The notes beneath the pieces were generated by a model that worked only from the letters and a program-made list of their open reading frames with translations, searched no databases and was not told the origin of the DNA. A stretch of 64,000 nt of DNA, taken from positions 124,001-188,000 of the forward strand of contig NZ_FNVT01000007.1 of NCBI RefSeq assembly GCF_900108335.1. The letters run 5' to 3'. Positions within the stretch are counted from its first letter, which is position 1, and every line of letters starts with the position of its first letter. The translations under genes and the position numbers were made by a program. The stretch comes from Nonomuraea solani. GTDB lineage: Bacteria; Actinomycetota; Actinomycetes; Streptosporangiales; Streptosporangiaceae. Shown here in pieces: positions 34,249-43,281 of this stretch.

Positions 34249-34992
34249 TCAGCGGAGGTAGGAGGCGCCGTTCAGGTCGAGGACGGTGCCGCTGGCCCAT
34301 TCGGCGGCCGGGGAGGCCAGGTAGAGGACGGCGGCGGCGATCTCCTGCGGCCGCGCGACCCGGCCGAACGGGCTCTGAGCCCGGATGGCGTCGCCGCGCG
34401 GGGACTTGAGGTGCTCGTTGGTCATGTCCGTCTCGACGAAGCCCGGCGCCACCATGGCCACCGCGACGCCGCGCGGGGCCAGGGCGATGGCGAGCGACTG
34501 GCCCAGGGCGTTCAGGCCCGCCTTGCTCGCGCCGTAGGCCGGGCTGTCGGGCTCGCCGCGGAAGGCGCCGCGCGAGGTGACGTTGATGACCCGGCCGCCG
34601 GCGGGCATGTGCGGCAGCGCGCACCAGATGAGGTTGGCCGCGCCCACCAGGTTGACGTCGAGCGTGCGCCGCCAGGCCCGCTGCCACTCCTCGTAGGAGG
34701 TCTCCGCGATGGGGTGGTGGAGGAAGATGCCCGCGTTGTTGACCAGCACGTCGATCCCGCCCAGGGCCTCGGCGGCGGTGTCGGCCATGCGCCGCACCGC
34801 ATCGGCGTCGGCCATGTCGGCCTGGACCACCGTGTGGCCCTGCCCGGGCAGCGTGCCGAGCAGGCTCTCGGCCTCCTTGGCGGAGTCGCGGTGATGGATC
34901 GCGACACGGTCGCCCGCGGCGGCGAAGGCGCTCGCCACCGCCCGTCCGATTCCCCTCGAAGCCCCCGTGACCAGAACATTTCGTGCGCTCAT
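34249..34992 (-). CDS. SDR-family oxidoreductase (FabG-like)
   Basis: 247 residues from ATG 34992. Cofactor loop TGASRGIG at 9-16, NNAG near residue 88, catalytic serine in INVTSRGAF, YGASK dyad and the C-terminal VAPGFVETDM. The substrate cannot be inferred. It diverges from the aminoglycoside phosphotransferase-like gene across 39 bases. Confidence 0.88.
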   Translation of the reverse strand: MSARNVLVTGASRGIGRAVASAFAAAGDRVAIHHRDSAKEAESLLGTLPGQGHTVVQADMADADAVRRMADTAAEALGGIDVLVNNAGIFLHHPIAETSYEEWQRAWRRTLDVNLVGAANLIWCALPHMPAGGRVINVTSRGAFRGEPDSPAYGASKAGLNALGQSLAIALAPRGVAVAMVAPGFVETDMTNEHLKSPRGDAIRAQSPFGRVARPQEIAAAVLYLASPAAEWASGTVLDLNGASYLR

Positions 34993-35031
34993 CCACCGCA
35001 GCTTAGGGGGTCGTGATCCAGGCTTGAGAAC

Positions 35032-35940
35032 ATGGTCGACAACGGCAGGATCGAAGAGCTGGCGCGGGCGTACGGGCTCGGGGAGCCACTGGGCCCACCG
35101 GCGTACGCGGCGCGTGGTGAGCTGGGCCGGATCTGGCGGCTCGACACGGCCTCGGGCACGTGGGCGGTCAAGGAGCTGCTCGTGCCGGTCGAGGAGCGGG
35201 ACGCGCGGGCCGACGTGGCCTTCCAGCTCGCGGCCGCCGCCGCGGGGGTGAGGCTGCCACGGCCCCGGCCGACCCTGGAGGGCACGGTGATGTGCGGCGG
35301 CTTCCGGGTGTACGAGTGGGTCGATCTGGCGGCCGGGCAGCAGGTCACGCCGGCGGAGCTGGGGGCGGTCACGGCCGGGCTGCACCGGGTGGCGCACCCG
35401 GCGTCCGGCCCGGTCATCCCGTGGTTCTCCGAGCCGATCGGCCCGGCCCGCTGGGAGGCGCTGGCGACGGCGGCGGCGGGCGAGGAGTGGTCGCCCGCGC
35501 TCGACCGGCTGCTGCCCGAGCTGGTCGCGCTGGACGCCCTGGTCGTCGCGCCCGACCCGGCCTCCCTCACCACCTGCCATTGCGACGTCAACCTGGAGAA
35601 CGTGCTGCGGGCGCGGGACGACGGCGGCGTGGTGGTGCTGGACTGGGAGAACTGCGGCCCGGCGCGGCCGTCGTGGGAGCTGGCCAAGATCCTGGCCGAC
35701 CTGCCCGACGCCGCCGCCGCTTACGACGCCTACCGGGCGGCGGGCGGTCCCGGGCGGCTCGCGGAGCCGGCCGACTTCTCCATGGCGATCGCCGAGCAGG
35801 GGCACCTGCTGGAGTTCTACATCCGGCGGGCGCTGTCGCCCCAGGAGACGGACGAGAACCGGTCCAGGGCGCGCGGGCGGATCGGCACCATGCTCGGCCG
35901 GCCGCTCACGACGGCCAGGATCGACGCGCTCCTTGCTTAG
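35032..35940 (+). CDS. APH-family small-molecule kinase
   Basis: 302 residues from ATG 35032. The aminoglycoside/choline kinase fold is shown by the lysine in TWAVKELLVP, the catalytic loop HCDVNLENVL (HxDxxxxN) and metal aspartate in VVLDWENCGPARPSWELAKI. This version (DWENCGP) is widespread in actinomycetes as uncharacterised phosphotransferases, so true antibiotic resistance is not implied. Its stop is four bases from the convergent sulfotransferase stop. Confidence 0.85.
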   Translation: MVDNGRIEELARAYGLGEPLGPPAYAARGELGRIWRLDTASGTWAVKELLVPVEERDARADVAFQLAAAAAGVRLPRPRPTLEGTVMCGGFRVYEWVDLAAGQQVTPAELGAVTAGLHRVAHPASGPVIPWFSEPIGPARWEALATAAAGEEWSPALDRLLPELVALDALVVAPDPASLTTCHCDVNLENVLRARDDGGVVVLDWENCGPARPSWELAKILADLPDAAAAYDAYRAAGGPGRLAEPADFSMAIAEQGHLLEFYIRRALSPQETDENRSRARGRIGTMLGRPLTTARIDALLA

Positions 35941-35944
35941 GGGG

Positions 35945-36631
35945 TCAGCGGCCGCGCACGATCAGGCGTAACAGGCGGCGCGGCCGCTTGCGCCTGAAGT
36001 CCGCCCGCTCGTTGGCCCGCGGGTACGGCACCTCGGGCACCGGCACCCCGAGGAACGCGCACAGCGGCTCCCACCCCTCCCCCGCCTCGAACACCAGCAG
36101 CCGATCGCCCGGAATCGCCGCCTTCACCTCGGCGACGTGCCGTTCGAAGACCTCGATGACGTGGTCACGATCGCCGACGCGGCCGTCGAAGACCCGGTCG
36201 ATGAAGGTGGCCCTGGCCATGCGCGGGTACAGCGCGAAGTCCGGGGACCGCCAGCTCACCAGCCGGCGGATCGCCCGGCGGCGCAGTGACGGCCGCCGCT
36301 GGTCCAGCGCGCTGCGGAAGATGGTGGCGCTGACGCTGTCGTACCAGCGGGCGGGGTCGCGGACGGTCAGGATGACCTTGGCATCGGGATAGTACGCGGC
36401 CAGCTCCCGCCAGTACGCCGACGCCGGCCAGTCGAGCGCCGACCGGAACCCCGCGAACACCGTGTCCCAGTCCTGGGACCGCCCTTCGCCCACGTCGAGC
36501 CACTGCCGCACCCGGTACGGCTCCGCGATGACCGCCGACATGTGGTAGCACGGACCGAACCCGAGCAGTTCGAGCGCCGCCTTCAGCGACCGCGTCCCCG
36601 TACGGCCGAACCCCGCGCCGATCACGTCCAC
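35945..36631 (-). CDS. Sulfotransferase-like protein
   Basis: 228 residues from GTG 36631 with AGAGAGG upstream. The 5'-phosphosulfate loop GFGRTGTRSLKAALELLGF is at the N-terminus, followed by AYYPDAKVILTVRDPARWYDSV, which contains the 3'-phosphate-binding RDP..W..S element, and the C-terminal ANERADFRRKR. It should move sulfate from PAPS onto an alcohol or amine. It diverges from the adenylating-enzyme gene, sharing an 89-base AT-rich promoter region, and may be a tailoring enzyme for that cluster. Confidence 0.87.
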   Translation of the reverse strand: MDVIGAGFGRTGTRSLKAALELLGFGPCYHMSAVIAEPYRVRQWLDVGEGRSQDWDTVFAGFRSALDWPASAYWRELAAYYPDAKVILTVRDPARWYDSVSATIFRSALDQRRPSLRRRAIRRLVSWRSPDFALYPRMARATFIDRVFDGRVGDRDHVIEVFERHVAEVKAAIPGDRLLVFEAGEGWEPLCAFLGVPVPEVPYPRANERADFRRKRPRRLLRLIVRGR

Positions 36632-36720
36632 GCCGAGCCCACCTCTCTGATCTAGCTCTGATCTGAATCCCGTTATATGACGACATATCTAAATGGGAAA
36701 TCGCTCAGAGGAGCCCGGCC

Positions 36721-38211
36721 ATGCTCTTCCCGCACCCCCTCCTCCACGCCCTGCGCGCCGCCCCCGCGACCCCGGCCTTCGAGCACGCGGGCAGGACCGT
36801 CACCCGCGCCGAGCTGCTGGACCTGATCCGCCGCCTGGCGGGCGCGATGCGCGCGGCGGGCCTCGGCCCCGGCCGGGCGGTCGCCGTCCGCACGGCCGTC
36901 ACCCCCGAGGCGTTCGCCGCCCACATGGCGGCCCACGCGCTGGGCTGCCGCGTCGTCGGCATCCGCCCCGGCTACCCGCCCGGCCAGCTCGCCCACGTGC
37001 TCGCCATGGACGTCGACGCCGTGCTCGTGGACCCGGGAACGGCCGCGCCGGGCCTCATGAGCACGGGGACGGCGCTGTCGCTCGGCCCGGTGGCGGGCGC
37101 GGCCGACCTGCTGGCCCGACCCGACGACGGCGGGCCGCTGGAGGTGGGCGCCCGGCCCGACGACGTGGCCGCCCTGACGTTCACCAGCGGCAGCACCGGG
37201 CGGCCGAAGGGGTGCGCGATCACGTACCGGGCGCTGAGCGAGCACTGGGCGTGGCAGCCGCGCGTGTGGTCGCCGGTCGCGCGGGCGTTCGCGGCGGGGT
37301 TCGAGCGGTATCTGCTGTTCGGCACGCTGGCGAGCATGGTGGTGATGGAGTTCCTGGCGCCGTGCCTGCTGGGCGGCGGCACCGCGGTGATCCCGGAGGA
37401 GGACGGGCGGCCGATGTTCCCGTACGCGATCGAGCGCCACCGGATCACCGGGTCGATCATCACCGTGCCGCGCCTGTTCCAGCTCCTGGACCTGGCAGAC
37501 GACGCGGACGTCTCCAGCCTGCGGGCGCTCATGGTGTCCGGCTCGCCCATCGGCCCGAAACGGCTCGCGGCGGCGGCTCGGCGGCTCGGGCCGGTCGTCT
37601 ACCAGGGGTACGGGCAGACCGAGGCGGGCAACGTGGCCATGCTGACGCCCGAGCACATCGCGGCGGGCGTCCTGGATCCGGTCGGCCGGCCGCATCCCGG
37701 GGTCGAGCTCAGCGTGCGCGACGACGACGACGCCGAGCTGCCCGCGGGCGCGACCGGCGAGATCCACGTGCGCAGCCCGTACCTCATGGCGGGTTACTGG
37801 GGCGACGAGGCGGAGACCCGCGACACCCTGCGGGACGGCTGGCTGCGCACCCGCGACCTCGGCCACGTGGACGCGGACGGTTTCCTGCACCTGGCGGGGC
37901 GCACCCGCGACGTCATCATGGTCAACGCGATGGTCGTCTACGCGGGGCCGATCGAGCGCGTGCTGACCGGCCATCCCGACGTGGACGAGGCGTACGTGGC
38001 GGGCGCGCCCGACGAGGGCACCGGGGAGGCCGTGCACGCGTTCGTCGTGCCCGCGCCCGGCCGCGTCCCGGACCGCGCCGGCCTGGCCGAGCTGGTGCGC
38101 GGCGAGCTGGGCGGCGACAGCGTGCCCCAGACGATCACCCTGGTGCCCGGCGTCCCCGTCGCCACCAGCGGCAAGCCCGACAAGCGCGCCCTGCTGAACC
38201 GGATTCTCTGA
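36721..38211 (+). CDS. AMP-forming acyl/aryl adenylating enzyme (ANL superfamily)
   Basis: 496 residues, ATG 36721 after AGAGGAG. ANL motifs: P-loop LTFTSGSTGRPKG at 153-164, GYGQTEAGN, RTRDLGHVDADGFLHLAGR and a C-terminal catalytic lysine in ATSGKPDKRAL. It activates a carboxylic acid as adenylate, then transfers it to CoA or a carrier. The motif GYGQTEAGN fits acyl-CoA synthetases; the specificity is not readable. First gene of a run with flavin monooxygenase, P450 and antiporter genes (70-base gap to the next). Confidence 0.9.
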   Translation: MLFPHPLLHALRAAPATPAFEHAGRTVTRAELLDLIRRLAGAMRAAGLGPGRAVAVRTAVTPEAFAAHMAAHALGCRVVGIRPGYPPGQLAHVLAMDVDAVLVDPGTAAPGLMSTGTALSLGPVAGAADLLARPDDGGPLEVGARPDDVAALTFTSGSTGRPKGCAITYRALSEHWAWQPRVWSPVARAFAAGFERYLLFGTLASMVVMEFLAPCLLGGGTAVIPEEDGRPMFPYAIERHRITGSIITVPRLFQLLDLADDADVSSLRALMVSGSPIGPKRLAAAARRLGPVVYQGYGQTEAGNVAMLTPEHIAAGVLDPVGRPHPGVELSVRDDDDAELPAGATGEIHVRSPYLMAGYWGDEAETRDTLRDGWLRTRDLGHVDADGFLHLAGRTRDVIMVNAMVVYAGPIERVLTGHPDVDEAYVAGAPDEGTGEAVHAFVVPAPGRVPDRAGLAELVRGELGGDSVPQTITLVPGVPVATSGKPDKRALLNRIL

Positions 38212-38281
38212 GCATTTTCTGAGAATCGCCCGCCAACACTGACGTTGTCCGTTCAACCACATCGCTGGTCTGGAGGCGTCA

Positions 38282-39841
38282 GTGCCGGACAATTCCCTGG
38301 ACTACCTGGTGATCGGAGCCGGGCCCGCCGGCCTGCAGCTCGGCCACCTCCTGCAGAAAACGGGCCGGAACTACCTGATCCTCGAGGCGGGGCCGGGACC
38401 GGGCCAGTTCTTCCGCACCTTCCCACGCCACCGCACGCTCATCTCGATCAACAAGAAGCACACCGGCTGGGACGACCCCGAGCTCAACCTCCGGATGGAC
38501 TGGAACTCGCTGCTGTCCGACGACCCCGGCCTGCTGTTCACCCACTACAGCGACCGGTACTTCCCGCACGCCGACGACATGGTCCGCTACCTCACCGACT
38601 TCGCCGAGACGTGCGGGCTGCGCGTCTCCTACGACTCCCGCGTGGTCCGGGTCGAGCGTCCCGGCGAGGTGTTCCGGGTGACCGACGAGGGCGGGCGCAC
38701 GTACGAGGCGAAACGGGTCGTCGTCGCGGCCGGCGTCACCCGCCCCAACCTCCCGCCCATTCCGGGCATCGAGACGGCTCAGCTCTACGGCACCGCCTCC
38801 ACCGACCCGGCCGACTACCTCGGGCAGCGGGTGCTCATCATCGGCAAGGGCAACTCTGGCTTCGAGACGGCCGACAACCTGATCGAGACCGCCGCGGTCA
38901 TCCACGTGTCGGGCCCGCACTCGCTGCGCATGGCGTGGCGCACGCACTACGTCGGGCACCTGCGCGCGATCAACAACAGCCTGCTCGACACCTACCAGCT
39001 CAAGTCCCAGAACGCCATCCTCGACGGCGACGTCAAGAACATCGAGCGGCGCCCGGACGGCACGTACCTGGTGACGGTGTCCTTCGCCCGGGTGAACGAG
39101 GTCACCAAGGACATCCCGTACGACAGCGTGATCGTCTGCACCGGCTTCCGGTTCGACTCCTCGATCTTCGCCGACTCCTGCCGGCCCGCCCTGACGATCA
39201 ACGACAGGTTCCCTGCGCTGACCCCGGCCTACGAGTCGGCCGACGTGCCCGGCCTGTACTTCGCCGGCACGATCACCCAGTCGCGCGACTTCAGGCGCGG
39301 CACCAGCGGCTTCATCCACGGCTTCAGGTACGGCGTCCGCGCCCTGCACCGCGTCCTGGAGTCCCGCTACCACGACGTCCCGTGGCCGGCGCGGGAGTTG
39401 CCCGCCGACCCGGCGGCGCTCGCGGCGGCCGTCATCGAGCGCGTCAACCGCTCCTCGGCCCTGTGGCAGCAGTTCGGCCTGCTGGCCGACGTCATCGTGG
39501 TGGGCGACGGCACCGCCCGCTACATGGAGGAGCTCCCCCACGACCTGCAGGGACCGCCGATCGGCGACCGCGGCCACTTCGCGATCACCCTGGAGTACGG
39601 CCCCGAGCACGACAAGATCGACCCCTTCGACATCGCGGTCGGCCGCATCAGGCAGACCGACGCGGCCCGCGCCCACGAGGGCCACTACCTGCACCCCGTG
39701 GTCCGGCACCACCTGCCCGGCCAGGCCCCCGTCGCCCACCACATCACCGAGAACCTGGAGAACGAGTGGGACTCGCCTGAGGTCCACGTCGAGCCGCTCA
39801 GGGCCTTCTTCGCCCGCAGGACCGCCTCGGTACCGGTCTGA
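38282..39841 (+). CDS. FAD/NAD(P)-dependent monooxygenase-like oxidoreductase
   Basis: 519 residues from GTG 38282 with GGAGGCGTCA before it. Two Rossmann motifs: GAGPAG at 12-17 for FAD and GKGNSG at 188-193 for NAD(P)H, with VVAAGVTRPNLPPIPGIE and IVCTGFRFD between and after. This resembles flavin monooxygenase/FOXRED2-like proteins acting on small molecules. The C-terminal 130 residues (after GFRYGVRALHRVLESRY) are an extra domain of unknown role. Its stop overlaps the P450 start (TGATG), so the two are made together. Confidence 0.85.
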   Translation: MPDNSLDYLVIGAGPAGLQLGHLLQKTGRNYLILEAGPGPGQFFRTFPRHRTLISINKKHTGWDDPELNLRMDWNSLLSDDPGLLFTHYSDRYFPHADDMVRYLTDFAETCGLRVSYDSRVVRVERPGEVFRVTDEGGRTYEAKRVVVAAGVTRPNLPPIPGIETAQLYGTASTDPADYLGQRVLIIGKGNSGFETADNLIETAAVIHVSGPHSLRMAWRTHYVGHLRAINNSLLDTYQLKSQNAILDGDVKNIERRPDGTYLVTVSFARVNEVTKDIPYDSVIVCTGFRFDSSIFADSCRPALTINDRFPALTPAYESADVPGLYFAGTITQSRDFRRGTSGFIHGFRYGVRALHRVLESRYHDVPWPARELPADPAALAAAVIERVNRSSALWQQFGLLADVIVVGDGTARYMEELPHDLQGPPIGDRGHFAITLEYGPEHDKIDPFDIAVGRIRQTDAARAHEGHYLHPVVRHHLPGQAPVAHHITENLENEWDSPEVHVEPLRAFFARRTASVPV

Positions 39842-41148
39842 TGATGATCGCGCTGCTGCTGACCCTGGCCGTCGTGGTGAGCCTGCCGTGGTGGCTGCCG
39901 GGCCGGGTCGTGGCACTGCGCGCCCGCCTGTTCTCCCGGATCAACGGCGACGAGGGCATCCCCGTGCCCGGCGACCTCGTCGGCGTCGAGCGCTTCAGGG
40001 AGATCTACTCGCACCCGGCCGCGGGCGGCCGCAGCAGGGGCGCCGCGCTGTCGGACCTGTTCTGGTACTGGTTGTCGCCCGGCCCCGAGATGCACCAGGA
40101 GCACCTGGAGGCGGGCGAGCGCTACGACGCCGTCGCCCGCGTCACCCGTGATCTGCTGGCCGTGCCGCGCGGGGAGGCCGAGGAGCTCACCCGCCGCTGC
40201 GCGGTCCGCACGCTCGGGGACGCGGGCGGGTTCGTCCGGCTGCGGGATCTGATGATGCCGTTGTGGGCGGAGTTCTCGTACGAGCTGGTGTTCGCCGAGC
40301 CCTGCCCGCGCGCCGCCCGCGACCTGATCATCGGCAACGCGAACGACGTCGTCACCTCGCTCAAGTGCACGGGCCTGCGGCACATGGAGCGCCGCCACCG
40401 CCTGACCCGCTATCTCACCGCCCGCCTGTCGAGGGTGCGCCTGCCGCTGCCGCCCGACCTCACCCCCCGGGAGCAGGCGTTCTACCTGCAGGGCGCCTTC
40501 TTCAACACCGCCGTCGTGCAGATGTCGGAGGCCATGGCGCACCTGCTGATGGTCCTGGCCCAGCATCCCGGCGTGCAGGAACGGGCCCGTACGGGCGACT
40601 CCCGCTACCTCGACCAGGTGATCGCCGAGACGCTGCGGCTCTATCCGCTGTTCGGCATCGCCCACCGCATCACCACCGGCGCGATCCCGCTCGACGAGGA
40701 CGCCGCGATCCCGGCCGGCTCGGTGCTCTGCTTCAACTACCCGGAGTTCCACCGGGCCGGTTTCGCCGATCCCGGCCGCTTCGACCCGGACCGGTTCCAC
40801 CGGCCGGTCAAGGAGCTGAACCACATCCCGTTCGGCGTCGCGGCCAACCGGCCGTGCCCGGCCTGGCGGCTGGCGCCGATCGCCATGCGGGTGGCGGCCC
40901 AGGAGGTCCTGCGGCGCTACCGCCTGGATTCCTCCGCCTCCCACACCAGGTCCCTGCCGAACCGGGGGCCCTGTCTGCTCACCCCTCTCGGCGCCGCCCG
41001 CCGGTCGCCGCGTGCCGCGCTGGCGTACATGCGCGTCCGCGACCGCTGGGAGGACGTCTGGCGCAGCCTCGTACAGCTCGTCCTCGGCACGTACATGGTC
41101 TGGGACGCGCGCAGGCAGCGGCTGTGCGGGCGCCACTTCGACCCCTGA
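39841..41148 (+). CDS. Membrane-anchored cytochrome P450 with atypical I-helix
   Basis: 435 residues from ATG 39841. The first 20 residues (MMIALLLTLAVVVSLPWWLP) form a hydrophobic N-terminal anchor, rare in bacterial P450s. ETLR (ExxR) is at 263-266 and the heme loop is FGVAANRPCPA with ligand C339. The I-helix region (217-235, GAFFNTAVVQMSEAM) lacks the usual acid-alcohol pair that delivers protons for oxygen activation. A helical tail of about 60 residues follows the P450 core. It may use peroxide, be reduced differently, or catalyse an isomerisation or coupling. Confidence 0.85.
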   Translation: MMIALLLTLAVVVSLPWWLPGRVVALRARLFSRINGDEGIPVPGDLVGVERFREIYSHPAAGGRSRGAALSDLFWYWLSPGPEMHQEHLEAGERYDAVARVTRDLLAVPRGEAEELTRRCAVRTLGDAGGFVRLRDLMMPLWAEFSYELVFAEPCPRAARDLIIGNANDVVTSLKCTGLRHMERRHRLTRYLTARLSRVRLPLPPDLTPREQAFYLQGAFFNTAVVQMSEAMAHLLMVLAQHPGVQERARTGDSRYLDQVIAETLRLYPLFGIAHRITTGAIPLDEDAAIPAGSVLCFNYPEFHRAGFADPGRFDPDRFHRPVKELNHIPFGVAANRPCPAWRLAPIAMRVAAQEVLRRYRLDSSASHTRSLPNRGPCLLTPLGAARRSPRAALAYMRVRDRWEDVWRSLVQLVLGTYMVWDARRQRLCGRHFDP

Positions 41149-41173
41149 CCCCTTTCCGAGCGGAGAAACCGGA

Positions 41174-42496
41174 ATGCCCTACCTGGCCTACGTCGCTCCC
41201 GCCGACGCCAACCTCGCCATCATGCTGAAGGTCTTTCCCGCCCTGGTGGTCCTCCTGATCACCGCGGCGGTCTGCGGGCGGCTGGCGATCATGGTGATGC
41301 AGCCGCGCGTGCTCGGCGAGATGGTCGCCGGCGTGCTCCTCGGGCCCACGCTGTTCGGGTGGCTGTTCCCCGACGCGCAGGCCGCCCTGTTCCCGCCCGA
41401 GGTCAGACCCGTCCTGTACGTGCTGAGCACCATCGGCCTGACCCTCTACATGTTCCTGGTCGGCGCCGGCCTCGACCACAGCGCGCGGACGCCGAACGAG
41501 CTGCGCAAGGCGGCCGTGCTGGCCACGTCGGGGATCGTCCCGTCCATGCTGCTCGGCTTCGGCACCGGCCTGCTGCTGTGGAGCACGCTCTCGCGCCCCG
41601 ACGTGCCGCCGTTCCAGTTCGCCCTGTTCGTCGGCGGCGCGCTGTCGCTGACGGCTTTCCCCATGCTGGCCAGGATCCTGTACGAGCGCGGCCTGGAGAA
41701 CAGCCCCATCGGCCGCCTCACCCTGCTGGCCGCCTCCGTCGACGACGCCCTGGCCTGGTGCATCCTGGCGGTCCTGTCGGCCATGCACCTCGGCACCGGC
41801 GCGAGCGGCGCGCTGCCCACGATCGGCCTGACCGTGGGGTTCGCGATCGTGATGCTCACGGTGGTCCGGCCCATGCTGCGCCCGATGGGCAGGACCGTCG
41901 CGCGCACCGGCCGGTTCAGCGCCACCCACGTGTACATCGTCGTCCTCATCCCCCTGGCCGCCGGCTGGGCGACCGACTGGATCGGCGTGTACGCGGTCTT
42001 CGGCGGTTTCATCGCGGGCCTGGCCATGCCGCGCGACGCCGAGTTCCGCCGGGTGCTGCACGGCCGGATGATGGAGATCGTCTCGACGCTGCTGCTGCCC
42101 ACCTTCTTCACCTTCTCCGGGCTGAACACGCAGCTCGGGGGCATCGCGGGCGGGACCATGCTGCTGGCGTTCGCGGTGATCCTGCTGGCCGGGTTCAGCG
42201 GGAAGTACTTCGGCTGCTCGCTGGCGATGCGAGGGATCGGGTTCAGCTGGCGGGAGTCGTACGCGGTGGGCGCGCTCATGAACGCCCGCGGCCTGATGAT
42301 CCTCATCTTCATCAACATCGGCCTGGCCCAGGGCATGATCACCTCGGAGCTGTTCGCGATGCTGGTCCTCGTGGCCGTCCTGACCACGGCCGGCGCCCTG
42401 CCGCTGTACAAGCTGGCGCTGCCCGACCGCCTCGAACGGGACGCCAAGGCCGAGCCGGCCGCGGAACCGCCGGTGACCGTGAGGTCCAATTCCTGA
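41174..42496 (+). CDS. CPA2-family cation:proton antiporter
   Basis: 440 residues from ATG 41174, about 12 transmembrane helices. Kef/NhaS-type pattern: VMQPRVLGEMVAGVLLGPTL, LYMFLVGAGLDHS, FVGGALSLTAFPMLARIL, the membrane aspartates in AASVDDALAW, and FIAGLAMPRD. It exchanges K+ or Na+ for H+, or may export a charged product. It begins 25 bases after the P450 stop, and such antiporters recur beside P450/flavoenzyme gene sets. No TrkA-N domain is fused. Confidence 0.88.
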   Translation: MPYLAYVAPADANLAIMLKVFPALVVLLITAAVCGRLAIMVMQPRVLGEMVAGVLLGPTLFGWLFPDAQAALFPPEVRPVLYVLSTIGLTLYMFLVGAGLDHSARTPNELRKAAVLATSGIVPSMLLGFGTGLLLWSTLSRPDVPPFQFALFVGGALSLTAFPMLARILYERGLENSPIGRLTLLAASVDDALAWCILAVLSAMHLGTGASGALPTIGLTVGFAIVMLTVVRPMLRPMGRTVARTGRFSATHVYIVVLIPLAAGWATDWIGVYAVFGGFIAGLAMPRDAEFRRVLHGRMMEIVSTLLLPTFFTFSGLNTQLGGIAGGTMLLAFAVILLAGFSGKYFGCSLAMRGIGFSWRESYAVGALMNARGLMILIFINIGLAQGMITSELFAMLVLVAVLTTAGALPLYKLALPDRLERDAKAEPAAEPPVTVRSNS

Positions 42497-42591
42497 TATT
42501 TGCCCATGTGGGCGGGTTGATGCGGATTTGCCGTCGGTCCAATCATGCAGTGGACCTGGTAAATCCCCGGCGGTGATGTAACGGTTGGGGC

Positions 42592-43281
42592 GTGGCTGGG
42601 ACATCGGGCACGGCCGCCCTCCCCTCCCGTCGGCTGCTGCTCGTCGAGGACGACCGCGAACTGGGTCACATGCTGGTCGGCCTGTTCACAGAACAGGGCT
42701 ACACGGTCGATCTGGCACTGGAGGGACAGACGGGGTTGCATCTCGGGCTGAGCCGCGCCTACGACGTGCTCATCGTCGACCGCGGCCTGCCCGCCCTCGA
42801 CGGCATCGACCTGCTGCGACGGCTGCGGCGGCAGGCGGTCACCGTACCGGTGCTCGTGCTCACCGCCTTCGGCTCGGTCTCCGACCGGGTCGCCGGGCTG
42901 GACGCGGGCGCGGAGGACTACCTGGTCAAGCCGTTCGAGATCGAGGAACTGCTGGCCAGGGTGCGCGCGCTGCACCGCCGCAACCTCGACCAGGCCCGGC
43001 TGCTGCCGCTCGGCGCCGGCTGGCTGGACGCCGACTCCCACCTCGTCCGGCTGCCGACCGGGGAGCAGGTGGCGCTGTCGGGGCAGGAGTGCCGGCTGCT
43101 CAGCGCGCTGGCCGCCCGCCCGCGGCAGGTGCACACCCGCAGGTCTCTGCGCCAGCGGGTCTTCGACGGGGCGAACAAGGAATCGATCGTGGACACCTAC
43201 GTCTACTATCTGCGCAACAAGCTGGGCCCCGGGGTCGTGTGCACCGTGCGAGGTGTGGGCTACCGCCTGGGCCGGCTATGA
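42592..43281 (+). CDS. OmpR/PhoB-family response regulator
   Basis: 229 residues from GTG 42592. Receiver: acidic pair in LLLVEDD, phosphoacceptor D63 in LIVDRGLP, threonine in VLTAFGS, lysine K113 in YLVKPFE. The C-terminal winged helix ends in the typical YVYYLRNKLGPG...TVRGVGYRLG. Its stop overlaps the kinase start (ATGA). It lies 95 bases after the antiporter and could control that cluster. Confidence 0.95.
   Translation: MAGTSGTAALPSRRLLLVEDDRELGHMLVGLFTEQGYTVDLALEGQTGLHLGLSRAYDVLIVDRGLPALDGIDLLRRLRRQAVTVPVLVLTAFGSVSDRVAGLDAGAEDYLVKPFEIEELLARVRALHRRNLDQARLLPLGAGWLDADSHLVRLPTGEQVALSGQECRLLSALAARPRQVHTRRSLRQRVFDGANKESIVDTYVYYLRNKLGPGVVCTVRGVGYRLGRL

Noticed and set aside
35032..35940. Antibiotic-resistance aminoglycoside kinase
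   Set aside because: Only the general APH fold is visible. This subtype is common in actinomycetes without any shown resistance role.
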